Positions 25,576 to 33,246 of a DNA stretch of 41,911 nucleotides are shown here, piece by piece. A program made the translations under genes and the position numbers. Where the stretch lies: the NCBI GenBank assembly GCA_014338005.1, contig QUBZ01000030.1:1-41911 (forward strand). The letters run 5' to 3'. This DNA is from Chloroflexota bacterium (GTDB taxonomy: Bacteria; Chloroflexota; Anaerolineae; Aggregatilineales; Phototrophicaceae). The first letter of the stretch is position 1; every line of letters begins with the position of its first letter. The notes below the pieces were generated by a model that made no database searches, was not told the origin of the DNA, and saw only the letters and a program-made list of their open reading frames with translations.

Positions 25576-25603
25576 ACTATATCCCGTATTACGGCCCTGT
25601 CAA
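25576..25603 (-). promoter_or_regulatory. Strong sigma70-type promoter of the LacI-controlled operon
   Basis: On the minus strand a perfect TTGACA (25603-25598) is followed after 16 bp by TATAGT (25581-25576). The operators begin 4 bp further on. This is the only obvious promoter of the operon that runs to 12343. Confidence 0.8.
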
Positions 25604-25623
25604 GCAGCCGGGTTGGTGATATT

Positions 25624-27210
25624 TCACAAATCCGCCAGCTCTACGATCACGCCTTCGTTCGGGCGCAGTTTCAGTTTCCCATCCGTCGGTTCGCTGCGAT
25701 CAAGCTGCGTCGAAAGTACAATCTTTCCTGCAAATTTTATGTCGAGTTCGCGCTCCCTCACACCCAAATTCAGCGCGATACAAACGCGCTGCCCTGCATA
25801 AATCCGCAAATACACGTAACAGTCCGAAGGAATCCCCTCGCCCGTCACCGAACGATAATCACCCAGCCGCAGTGCTGCGCTTTCACGCCGGTAGGCGATT
25901 AACCGCCGGTACAGCGCCAGCATCGAGCGAGTTTCATCCCGCTGTTTTTCCACATTGATGGTTTTATAATTGGCCGCCACCGGAAGCCATGTTTGCCTGC
26001 CTGCGCTAAAACTGGCATTCTGGCTGTCGTCCCACTGCATCGGTGTGCGTTCGGGATCGCGGGACATACCTGGCACGTTGATACCATACGGGTCCTGCAC
26101 GGCTTCCTGCGGGATAGACACGTTTTCCATGCCGATTTCCTCGCCGTAATAGATAAATGGCGTGCCGCGCAGCGTCAGCAGCAGCATGGCGGCCATCCGC
26201 GCTTCTTCAAGCCCGATCCGACTGGCAAGGCGCGCCTGGTCATGGTTGCCAAGCACATAATTCGGCCACCCGTGCTCGGGCAGCGCAGCCTCATAAATCT
26301 CAACAGCCTCCCGCACATCGGCGGCGAACCAGGGCGTCAGAATCAGCCGGAAGTTGAACGGCAGGTGCAGCATATCGCCGCCGTTTTCCGTTTTGCTGCC
26401 GTAAAGCGCAGCCAGGTACGCCGGCGTGCCGAAGTAGTTCACCTCCCCCACCATCACCCGATCCGGGTATTCGTCAAATACCCGGCGAAATTGACGGATG
26501 ATGTCATACACTTCTGGGCGAAAGGCGCTGTAAATGCGGTTATAAGGATCGGGTTCGTCTCGAAACTCCGCATCTTTTATCATCCAGTCAATCACGTCCA
26601 CGCGGAAACCATCTACCCCCCGGTCGAGCCAGAAACGAATCACGTCCTGCATGGCGGCGATCACTTCCGGGTTGCGATAATTCAGGTCAGGTTGTTCCTT
26701 CAAAAAGCTGTGCAGGTAATACTGACCGGTGGCCGCATCCCATTCCCAGGCCGAACCACCAAAGGCGCTCGTCCAGTTATTCGGCGGGCTGCCGTCCGGT
26801 TTCGCATCCCGCCAGATATACCAGTCCCGCCGGGGATTATCCCGCGATGACCGCGCTTCTAAAAACCAGCGGTGTTCGCTGGAAGTATGGTTTGGAACAA
26901 GATCAAGCAGGAGTTTAATGCCGCGTGTATGAGCTTCCGCCAGCAGTTTATCAAAATCCGCCAGCGTGCCGAACAACGGATGAATATCGCAATAGTCCGC
27001 CACATCGTAGCCAAAATCAGCCATCGGTGATGGGAAGATCGGCGACAGCCAGATGGCGTCAATGCCCAACCATTGCAGATAATCCAGCCGGGAAGTGATG
27101 CCCGGCAGATCGCCAACACCATCATCGTTGCTGTCCTGAAAACTGCGCGGATAAATCTGGTAAATAATGCCCTGTTTCCACCAGGGGGTTTTTGCGTCCG
27201 ATGTCGTCAT
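25624..27210 (-). CDS. GH13 alpha-glucosidase (oligo-1,6-glucosidase-like)
   Basis: 528 residues with no signal peptide, so cytoplasmic. The (beta/alpha)8 catalytic domain starts at WWKQGIIYQIYPRSFQDSN. Conserved region I is DLVPNHTS; nucleophile Asp205 is in GFRVDVIDW; acid/base Glu256 is in MVGEVNYF; transition-state stabiliser Asp324 is in VLGNHDQAR. FIYYGEEIGM follows. The C-terminal part is a beta-sandwich of about 90 residues. These enzymes release glucose from the non-reducing ends of short alpha-glucosides. It lies downstream of the thioesterase gene and just before the lacI promoter, in the same direction. No transporter for maltodextrins adjoins it, so its link to the L-xylulose operon is uncertain. 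Confidence 0.9.
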   Translation of the reverse strand: MTTSDAKTPWWKQGIIYQIYPRSFQDSNDDGVGDLPGITSRLDYLQWLGIDAIWLSPIFPSPMADFGYDVADYCDIHPLFGTLADFDKLLAEAHTRGIKLLLDLVPNHTSSEHRWFLEARSSRDNPRRDWYIWRDAKPDGSPPNNWTSAFGGSAWEWDAATGQYYLHSFLKEQPDLNYRNPEVIAAMQDVIRFWLDRGVDGFRVDVIDWMIKDAEFRDEPDPYNRIYSAFRPEVYDIIRQFRRVFDEYPDRVMVGEVNYFGTPAYLAALYGSKTENGGDMLHLPFNFRLILTPWFAADVREAVEIYEAALPEHGWPNYVLGNHDQARLASRIGLEEARMAAMLLLTLRGTPFIYYGEEIGMENVSIPQEAVQDPYGINVPGMSRDPERTPMQWDDSQNASFSAGRQTWLPVAANYKTINVEKQRDETRSMLALYRRLIAYRRESAALRLGDYRSVTGEGIPSDCYVYLRIYAGQRVCIALNLGVRERELDIKFAGKIVLSTQLDRSEPTDGKLKLRPNEGVIVELADL

Positions 27211-27240
27211 GATTGCCTCGTTTGCTGAATCACCAAAACT

Positions 27241-27636
27241 TTATGCCCTGCCTTTGGACTCTACCCGCTGTGTGAAGCGAGCCACATCAATCACAAAGCG
27301 TGTATGCGTCCCCTCGCCGATCAATTCCTGCTCATCCCATGCCTGTACCTTGAACACCACCTGCCGCCCCTCGACGCGCGTCACTTCCGCCCGCGCCCGC
27401 ACCTGCTGGCCGAGCGGAGTCGCCGCCAGATGCCGCACGTCCAGCGCCGTCCCCACGCTCGCCTGGCCTTCCGGCAGCAGGTGGTCAATGGCCGCAACCG
27501 CCGCCGCTTCCATCAGCGCGATTATGGCCGGTGTGGCGTACACCGGCAGGCCGCCGCTGCCCAGGTGTGTCGCCGTCAGGTCATCTGTGACGACTGCCGT
27601 TCGTTCGCCGGTCAGTCCAGGTCGGATTTGCTCCAT
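27241..27636 (-). CDS. Hotdog-fold acyl-CoA thioesterase, fluoroacetyl-CoA thioesterase (FlK)-like
   Basis: 131 residues, a single hotdog domain. Residues corresponding to the FlK catalytic set are visible: Thr35 in YATPAIIALMEAAA, Glu43 in the same helix, and His69 in VGTALDVRHLAATPLG. The C-terminal strand is GEGTHTRFVIDVARF. FlK itself hydrolyses fluoroacetyl-CoA; most bacterial homologues are general small acyl-CoA thioesterases of unknown substrate, and that is the safer call. GAGAGG lies 8 nt before the ATG. It is divergent from the lysine operon leader and 30 bp upstream of the GH13 gene. Confidence 0.8.
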   Translation of the reverse strand: MEQIRPGLTGERTAVVTDDLTATHLGSGGLPVYATPAIIALMEAAAVAAIDHLLPEGQASVGTALDVRHLAATPLGQQVRARAEVTRVEGRQVVFKVQAWDEQELIGEGTHTRFVIDVARFTQRVESKGRA

Positions 27637-27687
27637 TTTTTGCCTCTCTCATGAACATTATCCAAAAAATCTTATACAAGTTGCACG

Positions 27688-27717
27688 TTGCTATAAAGCG
27701 TGATTCCAGACAATAAT
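27688..27717 (+). promoter_or_regulatory. Possible promoter of the lysine operon leader
   Basis: TTGCTA (27688-27693) and AATAAT (27712-27717) are spaced by 18 bp; transcription would begin about 25 nt before leader ORF 1. The match is moderate. The divergent gap 27637-28064 (428 bp) is otherwise occupied by the two attenuators listed below. Confidence 0.4.
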
Positions 27718-27748
27718 AGATGAGAGTATAACTGGGAAAAAATAAACC

Positions 27749-27790
27749 GTGTATATCCTTACCTGCGACAAGAAAGCGAAGAAGACCTAA
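27749..27790 (+). CDS. Lysine leader peptide 1 (13 residues)
   Basis: GTG start, then Tyr-Ile-Leu-Thr-Cys-Asp-Lys-Lys-Ala-Lys-Lys-Thr and TAA. Four Lys codons (AAG AAA GCG AAG AAG, 27770-27784) sit just before RNA segment 1 of the first attenuator. The frame is closed by a TAA three codons upstream, so GTG is the only start. Its ribosome-binding site is weak (GGGA, 11 nt upstream), which lowers confidence in translation. Expected role: a ribosome stalled for lack of Lys-tRNA covers segment 1 and lets the antiterminator form. Confidence 0.65.
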   Translation: MYILTCDKKAKKT

Positions 27791-27863
27791 CCCGACCAGT
27801 TGTCCGGGCTTTTTCGCTTACCAGATGCGAACGACCAGAACCCGCCCGGATGGCGGGTTTTTT
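27791..27863 (+). terminator. Transcription attenuator 1 of the lysine operon
   Basis: Three alternative pairings are visible. Segments 1:2: CCCGAC (27791-27796) with GTCCGGG (27802-27808, one bulged C). Segments 2:3, the antiterminator: TCCGGGC (27803-27809) with GCCCGGA (27844-27850), 7 bp. Segments 3:4, the terminator: ACCCGCC (27840-27846) with GGCGGGT (27852-27858) followed by T6 (27858-27863). 2:3 and 3:4 are mutually exclusive, as in trp-type attenuation. A ribosome stalled on the Lys codons of leader 1 would mask segment 1. Confidence 0.78.
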
Positions 27864-27882
27864 CGTGTATAAAGGACTAACC

Positions 27883-27960
27883 ATGTTATCGGCAGCCGCT
27901 TTACAAACATTCGACAGCAAGAAGAAGCAGAGCAAAAAACCAGACCCCCGATCTGGATAG
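27883..27960 (+). CDS. Lysine leader peptide 2 (25 residues)
   Basis: ATG with AAAGGA 6 nt upstream (27871-27876). The peptide reads MLSAAALQTFDS, then Lys-Lys-Lys-Gln-Ser-Lys-Lys, then PDPRSG and TAG. Five Lys codons lie in a run of seven (27919-27939), immediately before segment 1 of the second attenuator; the stop codon abuts segment 2. This is the geometry of classical amino-acid leader peptides. A single Arg codon is present, so the sensor is for lysine rather than arginine. Confidence 0.82.
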   Translation: MLSAAALQTFDSKKKQSKKPDPRSG

Positions 27961-28027
27961 CTGCGCTGCGTCAAAACCGTGAGCCGACCGCCGTCCAGAT
28001 GAACTTCTGGGCGGCGGTTTTTATTTT
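27940..28027 (+). terminator. Transcription attenuator 2 of the lysine operon
   Basis: Segments 1:2: CCAGA (27940-27944) with TCTGG (27952-27956). Segments 2:3, the antiterminator: ATCTGGA (27951-27957) with TCCAGAT (27994-28000), 7 bp perfect. Segments 3:4, the terminator: a 13-bp stem, 27987-27999 with 28006-28018 (one G-U pair), 6-nt loop, then TTTTTATTTT (28018-28027). Stalling at the Lys codons frees segment 2 to sequester segment 3; completed translation to the TAG blocks segment 2 and allows termination. lysW begins 37 nt later. Confidence 0.85.
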
Positions 28028-28064
28028 CGACCCTGTGTATTCAGATCAGAAAGGATATCTAGAA

Positions 28065-28235
28065 ATGTCTCAACCGGTATGTCCTGAATGCGGCGGTGCG
28101 GTAAACGTACCGGCCGACGCGCTGCAAAACGAACTGCTGCCCTGCCCAGACTGCGGCACGGAACTGGAAATCATCAGTCTCAACCCCCTGGCTTTGGAGC
28201 GCGCCCCGGAAGTTGAAGAGGACTGGGGCGAATAA
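28065..28235 (+). CDS. lysW: LysW, amino-group carrier protein for lysine biosynthesis
   Basis: 56 residues, the normal LysW size. Two zinc-ribbon half-sites, CPECGG (6-11) and CPDCGTELE, and an acidic tail ending EEDWGE are diagnostic. The gamma-carboxyl of the C-terminal Glu is linked to the amino group of alpha-aminoadipate, protecting it and acting as a handle through LysX, LysZ, LysY, LysJ and LysK. The ATG at 28065 has GAAAGGA 9 nt upstream; a longer in-frame reading from 27999 would start inside the attenuator 2 stem. lysX follows after 1 nt. Confidence 0.96.
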   Translation: MSQPVCPECGGAVNVPADALQNELLPCPDCGTELEIISLNPLALERAPEVEEDWGE

Positions 28236-28236
28236 C

Positions 28237-29115
28237 ATGCGCGTCGGTTTGCTCGTCACTCACCTGCGCGCCGAAGAAAAATTGCTGATCGAGGCATTCC
28301 AGGCGCACAACCTCCAGCCGGATATCCTGCTCGACCGCCAGATCACCTTTGATCTCACCGCCGGGCCGGAGCAGCGAACGCCGTCCGGCGCAGCCTGGAG
28401 CGACTACGACGTTGTTCTGGAACGCTGCGTCAGCACCTCACGGGGACTCTATCTACTGGCCGTCCTCAATGCCTGGGGCATCCGCACCATCAATTCCCAC
28501 ACAGCGGCGGTCACCTGCGCCGATAAACTGCTGACCACGCTGGCGCTGGCTTCGGCAGGCATCCCCCAACCGTCCGCGCGCGCTGCCTTTGATGCCGAAA
28601 GCGCCCTGGAAATCATCGAACAGACCGGCTACCCCGCTGTACTCAAGCCCGTCACCGGCTCGTGGGGGCGGCTGCTGGCGCGTATTAACGACCGGGACAG
28701 TGCCGAAGCGGTCATCGAACACCGGCAGACGCTCGGCGGCTACCAGCACCATATCTACTACGCACAGCCTTATGTCAATAAACCGGGGCGCGACATCCGC
28801 GCTTTTGTGGTCGGCGACGAAACCATCTGCGCTATCTACCGCACCTCGCCGCACTGGATCACCAATACGGCGCGCGGCGGCCAGGCCGCGAACTGTCCGG
28901 TCACGCCGGAGATGGACGCGCTCTGCCGTCGGGCAGCGGCAGCAGTCGGCGGCGGTGTGCTGGCGCTCGACCTGTTTGAAGACCCCGAACGCGGCCTGCT
29001 GGTCAACGAAATCAACCATACAATGGAGTTCCGCAACAGCAGCGCCCCTACCGGCGTGGACATCGCCGCCCGCGTCGCCGATTACGCCCTGCGGCAGGCC
29101 GAGGTGATCGTATGA
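28237..29115 (+). CDS. lysX: LysX, alpha-aminoadipate-LysW ligase
   Basis: 292 residues of the ATP-grasp family (RimK/LysX/ArgX). Visible elements: [13 protein letters not shown] at the N-terminus, [14 protein letters not shown] (ATP-binding glycine loop), [21 protein letters not shown] and the metal-binding end [13 protein letters not shown]. It joins the amino group of L-2-aminoadipate to the C-terminal Glu of LysW with ATP. The NHTMEF motif and the Lys-coded leader support LysX rather than the glutamate-specific ArgX, although bifunctional LysX exists in archaea. It overlaps lysY by ATGA. Confidence 0.93.
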   Translation: MRVGLLVTHLRAEEKLLIEAFQAHNLQPDILLDRQITFDLTAGPEQRTPSGAAWSDYDVVLERCVSTSRGLYLLAVLNAWGIRTINSHTAAVTCADKLLTTLALASAGIPQPSARAAFDAESALEIIEQTGYPAVLKPVTGSWGRLLARINDRDSAEAVIEHRQTLGGYQHHIYYAQPYVNKPGRDIRAFVVGDETICAIYRTSPHWITNTARGGQAANCPVTPEMDALCRRAAAAVGGGVLALDLFEDPERGLLVNEINHTMEFRNSSAPTGVDIAARVADYALRQAEVIV

Positions 29116-30146
29116 TCCGCGCGGGAATCGTCGGCGCATCCGGTTATGCCGGGGGCGAACTGCTCCGGCTGCTGCTCGGCCATCCCGATGTGGAAGTGGT
29201 GCAGGCCGCCTCACAAAGCAGCATGGGCAAATTTTTGCATCAGGTTCATCCGCAGCTTCGCGGACGCACGTCCCTGCGTTTCATCAGCCCGGACGCACTT
29301 CAGCCCTGCGACGTGCTGTTCCTGGCGCTGCCGCACGGCGAAGCGCAGACCCACATCGAACAGTACACTGCTCTCGCCGGCACGATCATTGACCTGAGCG
29401 CCGATTTTCGCCTGCGCGACCCGGCGGCACACGCAGCCACCTACGGCGATCACGCCGCGCCGGACTGGCTGCCGCGTTTCGCCTACGGCCTGCCAGAGAT
29501 CAACCGTCCCGCCTTGCGAGAGACTCGTTATGCCAGCGGCGTGGGCTGCAACGCCGCCGCGACCATTCTGGCGCTGGGCGCGGTATTTAATGCCGGATGG
29601 CTGGATGCCGGCCAGCCGATCATCGCCGATATAAAAGTCGGCAGCAGCGAGGCCGGTCGCCAGCCAAACGAATCCAGTCACCATCCCGCCCGCGCGGGCG
29701 TCGTCCGCCCCTTCCAACTCACCGGCCACCGCCACGAAGCGGAAGTCCGCCAGGCGTTTGCCGGCAAATTGGCGGGCGTGCGCCTGTCCGTCACCAGCGT
29801 CGAGATGGTGCGCGGCGTTTCGGCGGCAGTGCATGTCACCCTACCACCAGGGCTGGCTGAGCGCGACCTGTGGAACGCCTACCGCGCCGCCTGGAACGGC
29901 GAGCCGTTCGTCCGCATCGTCCACGAAAAAACCGGTATCCACCGCCACCCGGAGCCGCGTTTGCTGGCCGGGACGAATTACGCCGACGTGGGCTGGGAAT
30001 ACGACCCTGACACCGGACGCGCCGTTCTGCTGTGCGCCCTGGATAACCTGGGCAAAGGCGCGGCAGGCACAGCCGTCCAGTGTATGAACCTGATATGTGG
30101 TTTTGACGAAACATCCGGTTTGAGTTTTGGAGGTTTTTATCCATGA
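29112..30146 (+). CDS. lysY: LysY, [LysW]-aminoadipate 6-phosphate reductase
   Basis: 344 residues, ArgC-like. The nucleotide-binding loop is [15 protein letters not shown] and the catalytic cysteine is Cys146 in [10 protein letters not shown]. Other matches are [27 protein letters not shown] and [13 protein letters not shown]. It reduces LysW-aminoadipyl-6-phosphate to the semialdehyde with NADPH. Both neighbours overlap it by 4 bp (ATGA), so the operon is tightly coupled. An ArgC role is not excluded by motifs alone, but its position among lysW, lysX and lysZ decides. Confidence 0.93.
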   Translation: MIRAGIVGASGYAGGELLRLLLGHPDVEVVQAASQSSMGKFLHQVHPQLRGRTSLRFISPDALQPCDVLFLALPHGEAQTHIEQYTALAGTIIDLSADFRLRDPAAHAATYGDHAAPDWLPRFAYGLPEINRPALRETRYASGVGCNAAATILALGAVFNAGWLDAGQPIIADIKVGSSEAGRQPNESSHHPARAGVVRPFQLTGHRHEAEVRQAFAGKLAGVRLSVTSVEMVRGVSAAVHVTLPPGLAERDLWNAYRAAWNGEPFVRIVHEKTGIHRHPEPRLLAGTNYADVGWEYDPDTGRAVLLCALDNLGKGAAGTAVQCMNLICGFDETSGLSFGGFYP

Positions 30147-30961
30147 TTGCGGTTTTAAAACTCGGCGGCGGCGCGGGCAATGACCATACGGCGGCGCTGC
30201 GAAACCTGGCAGACCGTATCCACAGCGGCGAGCGGTGGGTGCTAGTACACGGCGCCAGCGCGGCAGCGGACGCCCTGGCCGAACAGATCGGTTATCCGGC
30301 GCGCGCGCTCACCACACCCGGCGGCCACAGCAGCCGCTACACCGACGCCCGAACACTGGAGATATTCTGCATGGCGGCGGCTTCCACCAACCAACAAATG
30401 GTCGCCGCGCTCGACGCGCTTGGTGTGCGCGCCGCCGGCTTAGCCGGGCCGAACGTCATCCGCGCCGCTCGTAAAACGGCCATCCGCGCTGTACGTGACG
30501 GGCGGCAGGTACTCATCCGTGACGACTACACCGGCTCAATTACCGGCGTGGACGCGCGCCTGCTGTCGGCGCTGCTGGAGGCCGGCATCACGCCGGTGGT
30601 CGCACCGGTCGCCCTGGGCGCAGAGGGAGAGCGCCTGAACGTGGATGGCGACCTGGCCGCCGCCGCCATCGCCCGCGCGCTGGAAGCCGAAACGCTGCTC
30701 ATCCTCAGCAATATCCCCGGCCTGCTCCGCGATGTTCATGATCCATCCTCGCTGGTGCGGTCTTTTTATCTGTCCGAACTGCCGCATTATGAAAGCCTGG
30801 CGGCTGGCCGCATGAAGAAAAAACTGCTGGCCGCCGAACGCGCCGGGGCGGGTCGTTTTATCCTATCGGATTCGCGTATCACGCAGCCGGTGGACTCCGC
30901 GCTGGCCGGGGCAGGCACGCATATTCAAACGAGGATTCTCAATGGTCACTTCAATGATTGA
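30143..30961 (+). CDS. lysZ: LysZ, [LysW]-aminoadipate kinase
   Basis: 272 residues of the amino acid kinase family, similar to N-acetylglutamate kinase. Visible: N-terminal VLKLGGGAGNDHT, VLVHGASAAADALAEQIG, TPGGHSSRYTDARTLEIF, DDYTGSITGVD, LNVDGDLAAAAIARAL and GRMKKKLLAAE. It phosphorylates the 6-carboxyl of LysW-bound aminoadipate. The loop usually reading HGGSAE is HGASAA here, a small departure from the form I recall in Thermus. The start overlaps lysY (ATGA); the end overlaps lysJ by 20 bp. Confidence 0.92.
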   Translation: MIAVLKLGGGAGNDHTAALRNLADRIHSGERWVLVHGASAAADALAEQIGYPARALTTPGGHSSRYTDARTLEIFCMAAASTNQQMVAALDALGVRAAGLAGPNVIRAARKTAIRAVRDGRQVLIRDDYTGSITGVDARLLSALLEAGITPVVAPVALGAEGERLNVDGDLAAAAIARALEAETLLILSNIPGLLRDVHDPSSLVRSFYLSELPHYESLAAGRMKKKLLAAERAGAGRFILSDSRITQPVDSALAGAGTHIQTRILNGHFND

Positions 30962-32117
30962 CCTGATGGAGCGGGAACAGGCGCGTTCCAGCGGCGTTTA
31001 TCTCAAACGCGACCTGCAAATCGTACGCGGCGAGGGCGCGGCGCTTTACGACGCGGCAGGCTGCCGTTACATTGACTGCGTGGGCGGCCAGGGCGCGGCC
31101 AACCTCGGCCACAACCACCCGGCAGTGATCGCCGCCATTCAGCGCCAGCTAAATGACCTTATTTCCTGCCCGGAGTTATTTCACAATCCCATCCGGGCGC
31201 GCTACCAGGACGAGTTGTGCCGTGCTGCCACCAATATGCCGAGGGTATTCCTGTGCAGCAGCGGCGCGGAAGCCGTCGAGGCTGCGCTCAAATTCGCCCG
31301 GCTGGCTACCCGCCGCCCCAATTTCATCGCTGCCATGCGCGGTTTTCATGGCCGCACGATGGGCGCGCTCAGCGTCACCTGGGAAAAAACCTACCGCGAG
31401 CCGTTTGAGCCGCTGCTGCCGGGAGTGCGACACGTCCCCTATAACAATCTGGAACGGCTGACCGAGGCGCTGGACGACACTATCGCGGCAGTCATCCTTG
31501 AACCCATCCAGGGCGAAGGCGGCGTGCATCCCGCTCAGCCGGGTTATCTGGCCGAAGTGCAGCGGTTGTGCCATGAACGCGGCGCGCTGCTCATTCTGGA
31601 CGAGGTGCAGACCGGTTTTGGGCGCACCGGCAGTCTGTTCGCCTACCAGCACGACGGCATCCAGCCGGATTTAGTATGCCTTGCCAAAAGCATCGCCGGT
31701 GGACTGCCGATGGGCGCAATTTTGATCGGCGAGCGAGTTGGGCCTTTGCCGCCCGCCGCGCATGGCAGCACCTTCGGCGGCGGCCCGGTCGCTTGCGCGG
31801 CGGCGCTGGCCGTGCTGGAAGTGCTGCAAACGACCGATCTCATCGAACGGGCGGCGCGGCTGGGCGCGGCGGTGCTGGATCATCTGCACACTAACCGTCC
31901 CGCCGGCGTCCGCGAAGTGCGCGGGCGCGGCCTCATGATCGGCCTCGAACTACGCGGCAAAGTCGCCCCGGTGCTGCGGGCGCTGCAAACACGCGGCGTG
32001 CTGGCGCTGCCCGCCGGATCAACCGTGCTGCGGCTGCTGCCCCCACTGGTGATCTCGGAAGATGATTTCTGGCAGGCCGTACATACCATCGAGGAGGTGG
32101 TCAACGATGCCTTTTGA
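30942..32117 (+). CDS. lysJ: LysJ, [LysW]-aminoadipate semialdehyde transaminase
   Basis: 391 residues, class III PLP aminotransferase (ArgD-like). Visible: GGQGAANLGHNHPAVIAAI, CSSGAEAVEAALKFAR, FHGRTMGALSVTW, EPIQGEGGVHPA, LILDEVQTGFGRTG, PLP lysine Lys249 in LVCLAKSIAGGLPMGA, and HGSTFGGGPVACAAALA. It transaminates LysW-aminoadipate semialdehyde to LysW-lysine, typically with glutamate. GAGGA lies 6 nt before the ATG at 30942, inside lysZ. The end overlaps the homocitrate synthase start by 11 bp. Confidence 0.93.
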   Translation: MVTSMIDLMEREQARSSGVYLKRDLQIVRGEGAALYDAAGCRYIDCVGGQGAANLGHNHPAVIAAIQRQLNDLISCPELFHNPIRARYQDELCRAATNMPRVFLCSSGAEAVEAALKFARLATRRPNFIAAMRGFHGRTMGALSVTWEKTYREPFEPLLPGVRHVPYNNLERLTEALDDTIAAVILEPIQGEGGVHPAQPGYLAEVQRLCHERGALLILDEVQTGFGRTGSLFAYQHDGIQPDLVCLAKSIAGGLPMGAILIGERVGPLPPAAHGSTFGGGPVACAAALAVLEVLQTTDLIERAARLGAAVLDHLHTNRPAGVREVRGRGLMIGLELRGKVAPVLRALQTRGVLALPAGSTVLRLLPPLVISEDDFWQAVHTIEEVVNDAF

Positions 32118-33246
32118 AAACTACAGCATCATCGAAAGCACCCTGAGGGAAGGCGAGCAGTTCAGCACCGCCGCCTTCACCACTGTTCAGAAGCAAAAAA
32201 TCGCCGAAATGCTCAACTCCTTCGGCGTCGAAATGATCGAAATGACCTCTCCATGCGCCTCGCCGCAAAGTGCCGCCGATATTCGCGCTGTCGTCGGTAT
32301 GGGGCTGCGCGCCCGCATCCTCACCCATATCCGCTGCAACCACGATGATGCCCGCCGCGCGCTCGATACCGGTGTGCAGGGCATAGACATCGTGATCGGC
32401 ACGTCGCCGCATTTGATCCGGCACAGTCATGGCAAAGACATCAACCAGATTATTGACCTGGCGGCGGACGTGCTTTCGTTCATTCGCCGGCAGGCGCCGG
32501 ATGTGATTTTACGCTTCAGCACCGAGGACAGCTTCCGCAGCCGCGAGGCCGATCTGCTGCGGGTTTATCTGGCGATTGCCGACCTCGGCCTCGTCCAGCG
32601 GCTCGGTGTGGCCGATACGGTCGGGGTTGCCCTGCCCAGCCAGGTTTCCGCGCTGGTGCATCAGTTGGTGCGGCTGACCGGGTTGGATGTCGAGTTTCAC
32701 GGCCACAATGACAGCGGCTGCGCCATCGCCAACGCCTGCGCCGCCCTGGAAGCCGGAGCGACCCACATAGATACCACCATTCTGGGCATCGGCGAGCGCA
32801 ACGGCATCACCCCCCTCGGCGGCCTGATCGCCCGCCTGTATACGCTCAACCGGCAGTATGTCGCAAAATACAACCTCAAACTGCTGCCGCAGCTTGATCT
32901 GCTCATCGCCGACTACTGCGACATCCCGATCCCGTTTAGCAACTATATCACTGGGTCAAGCGCCTTCATCCACAAGGCCGGCATCCACGCCAAAGCTGTC
33001 CTAGCCAACCCCGAAACCTACGAAATCCTCCAGCCGGAAGATTTCGGCCTCACGCGGGAAATCGCCGTCGGCCACCGGCTGACCGGCTGGAACGCTATTC
33101 GCAACCGCGCGCTGGCGCTCGGCCTCAGCCTGGACGAAGCGACCTTAAAATCCATCACCCAAACAATCAAACAACGTGCCGATCATCAACCGCTTTCGCT
33201 GCCGGAAGTAGACGCCCTGCTGATGGAGGCAGCTTTTCAGCCATGA
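32107..33246 (+). CDS. hcs: Homocitrate synthase
   Basis: 379 residues from the ATG at 32107 ([19 protein letters not shown]); a longer reading would extend further into lysJ. It belongs to the DRE-TIM metallolyase family: STLREGEQF carries the catalytic Arg and metal Asp/Glu region, [21 protein letters not shown] carries the metal His pair region, and [15 protein letters not shown] and [12 protein letters not shown] are typical of homocitrate rather than isopropylmalate synthases. It condenses 2-oxoglutarate with acetyl-CoA, the first committed step, and is generally lysine-inhibited. It lies in the middle of the operon, with a 4-bp overlap to lysT. Confidence 0.92.
   Translation: MPFENYSIIESTLREGEQFSTAAFTTVQKQKIAEMLNSFGVEMIEMTSPCASPQSAADIRAVVGMGLRARILTHIRCNHDDARRALDTGVQGIDIVIGTSPHLIRHSHGKDINQIIDLAADVLSFIRRQAPDVILRFSTEDSFRSREADLLRVYLAIADLGLVQRLGVADTVGVALPSQVSALVHQLVRLTGLDVEFHGHNDSGCAIANACAALEAGATHIDTTILGIGERNGITPLGGLIARLYTLNRQYVAKYNLKLLPQLDLLIADYCDIPIPFSNYITGSSAFIHKAGIHAKAVLANPETYEILQPEDFGLTREIAVGHRLTGWNAIRNRALALGLSLDEATLKSITQTIKQRADHQPLSLPEVDALLMEAAFQP

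Noticed and set aside
27637..28064. Lysine riboswitch (L-box) or T-box upstream of lysW
   Set aside because: No L-box core or T-box sequence was recognised. The space is fully explained by Lys-codon ORFs and alternative hairpins.
27999..28064. Longer lysW starting at the ATG at 27999
   Set aside because: The extra 22 residues would begin inside the attenuator 2 stem, contain a translated T-tract and have no LysW resemblance. The ATG at 28065 has a good ribosome-binding site.
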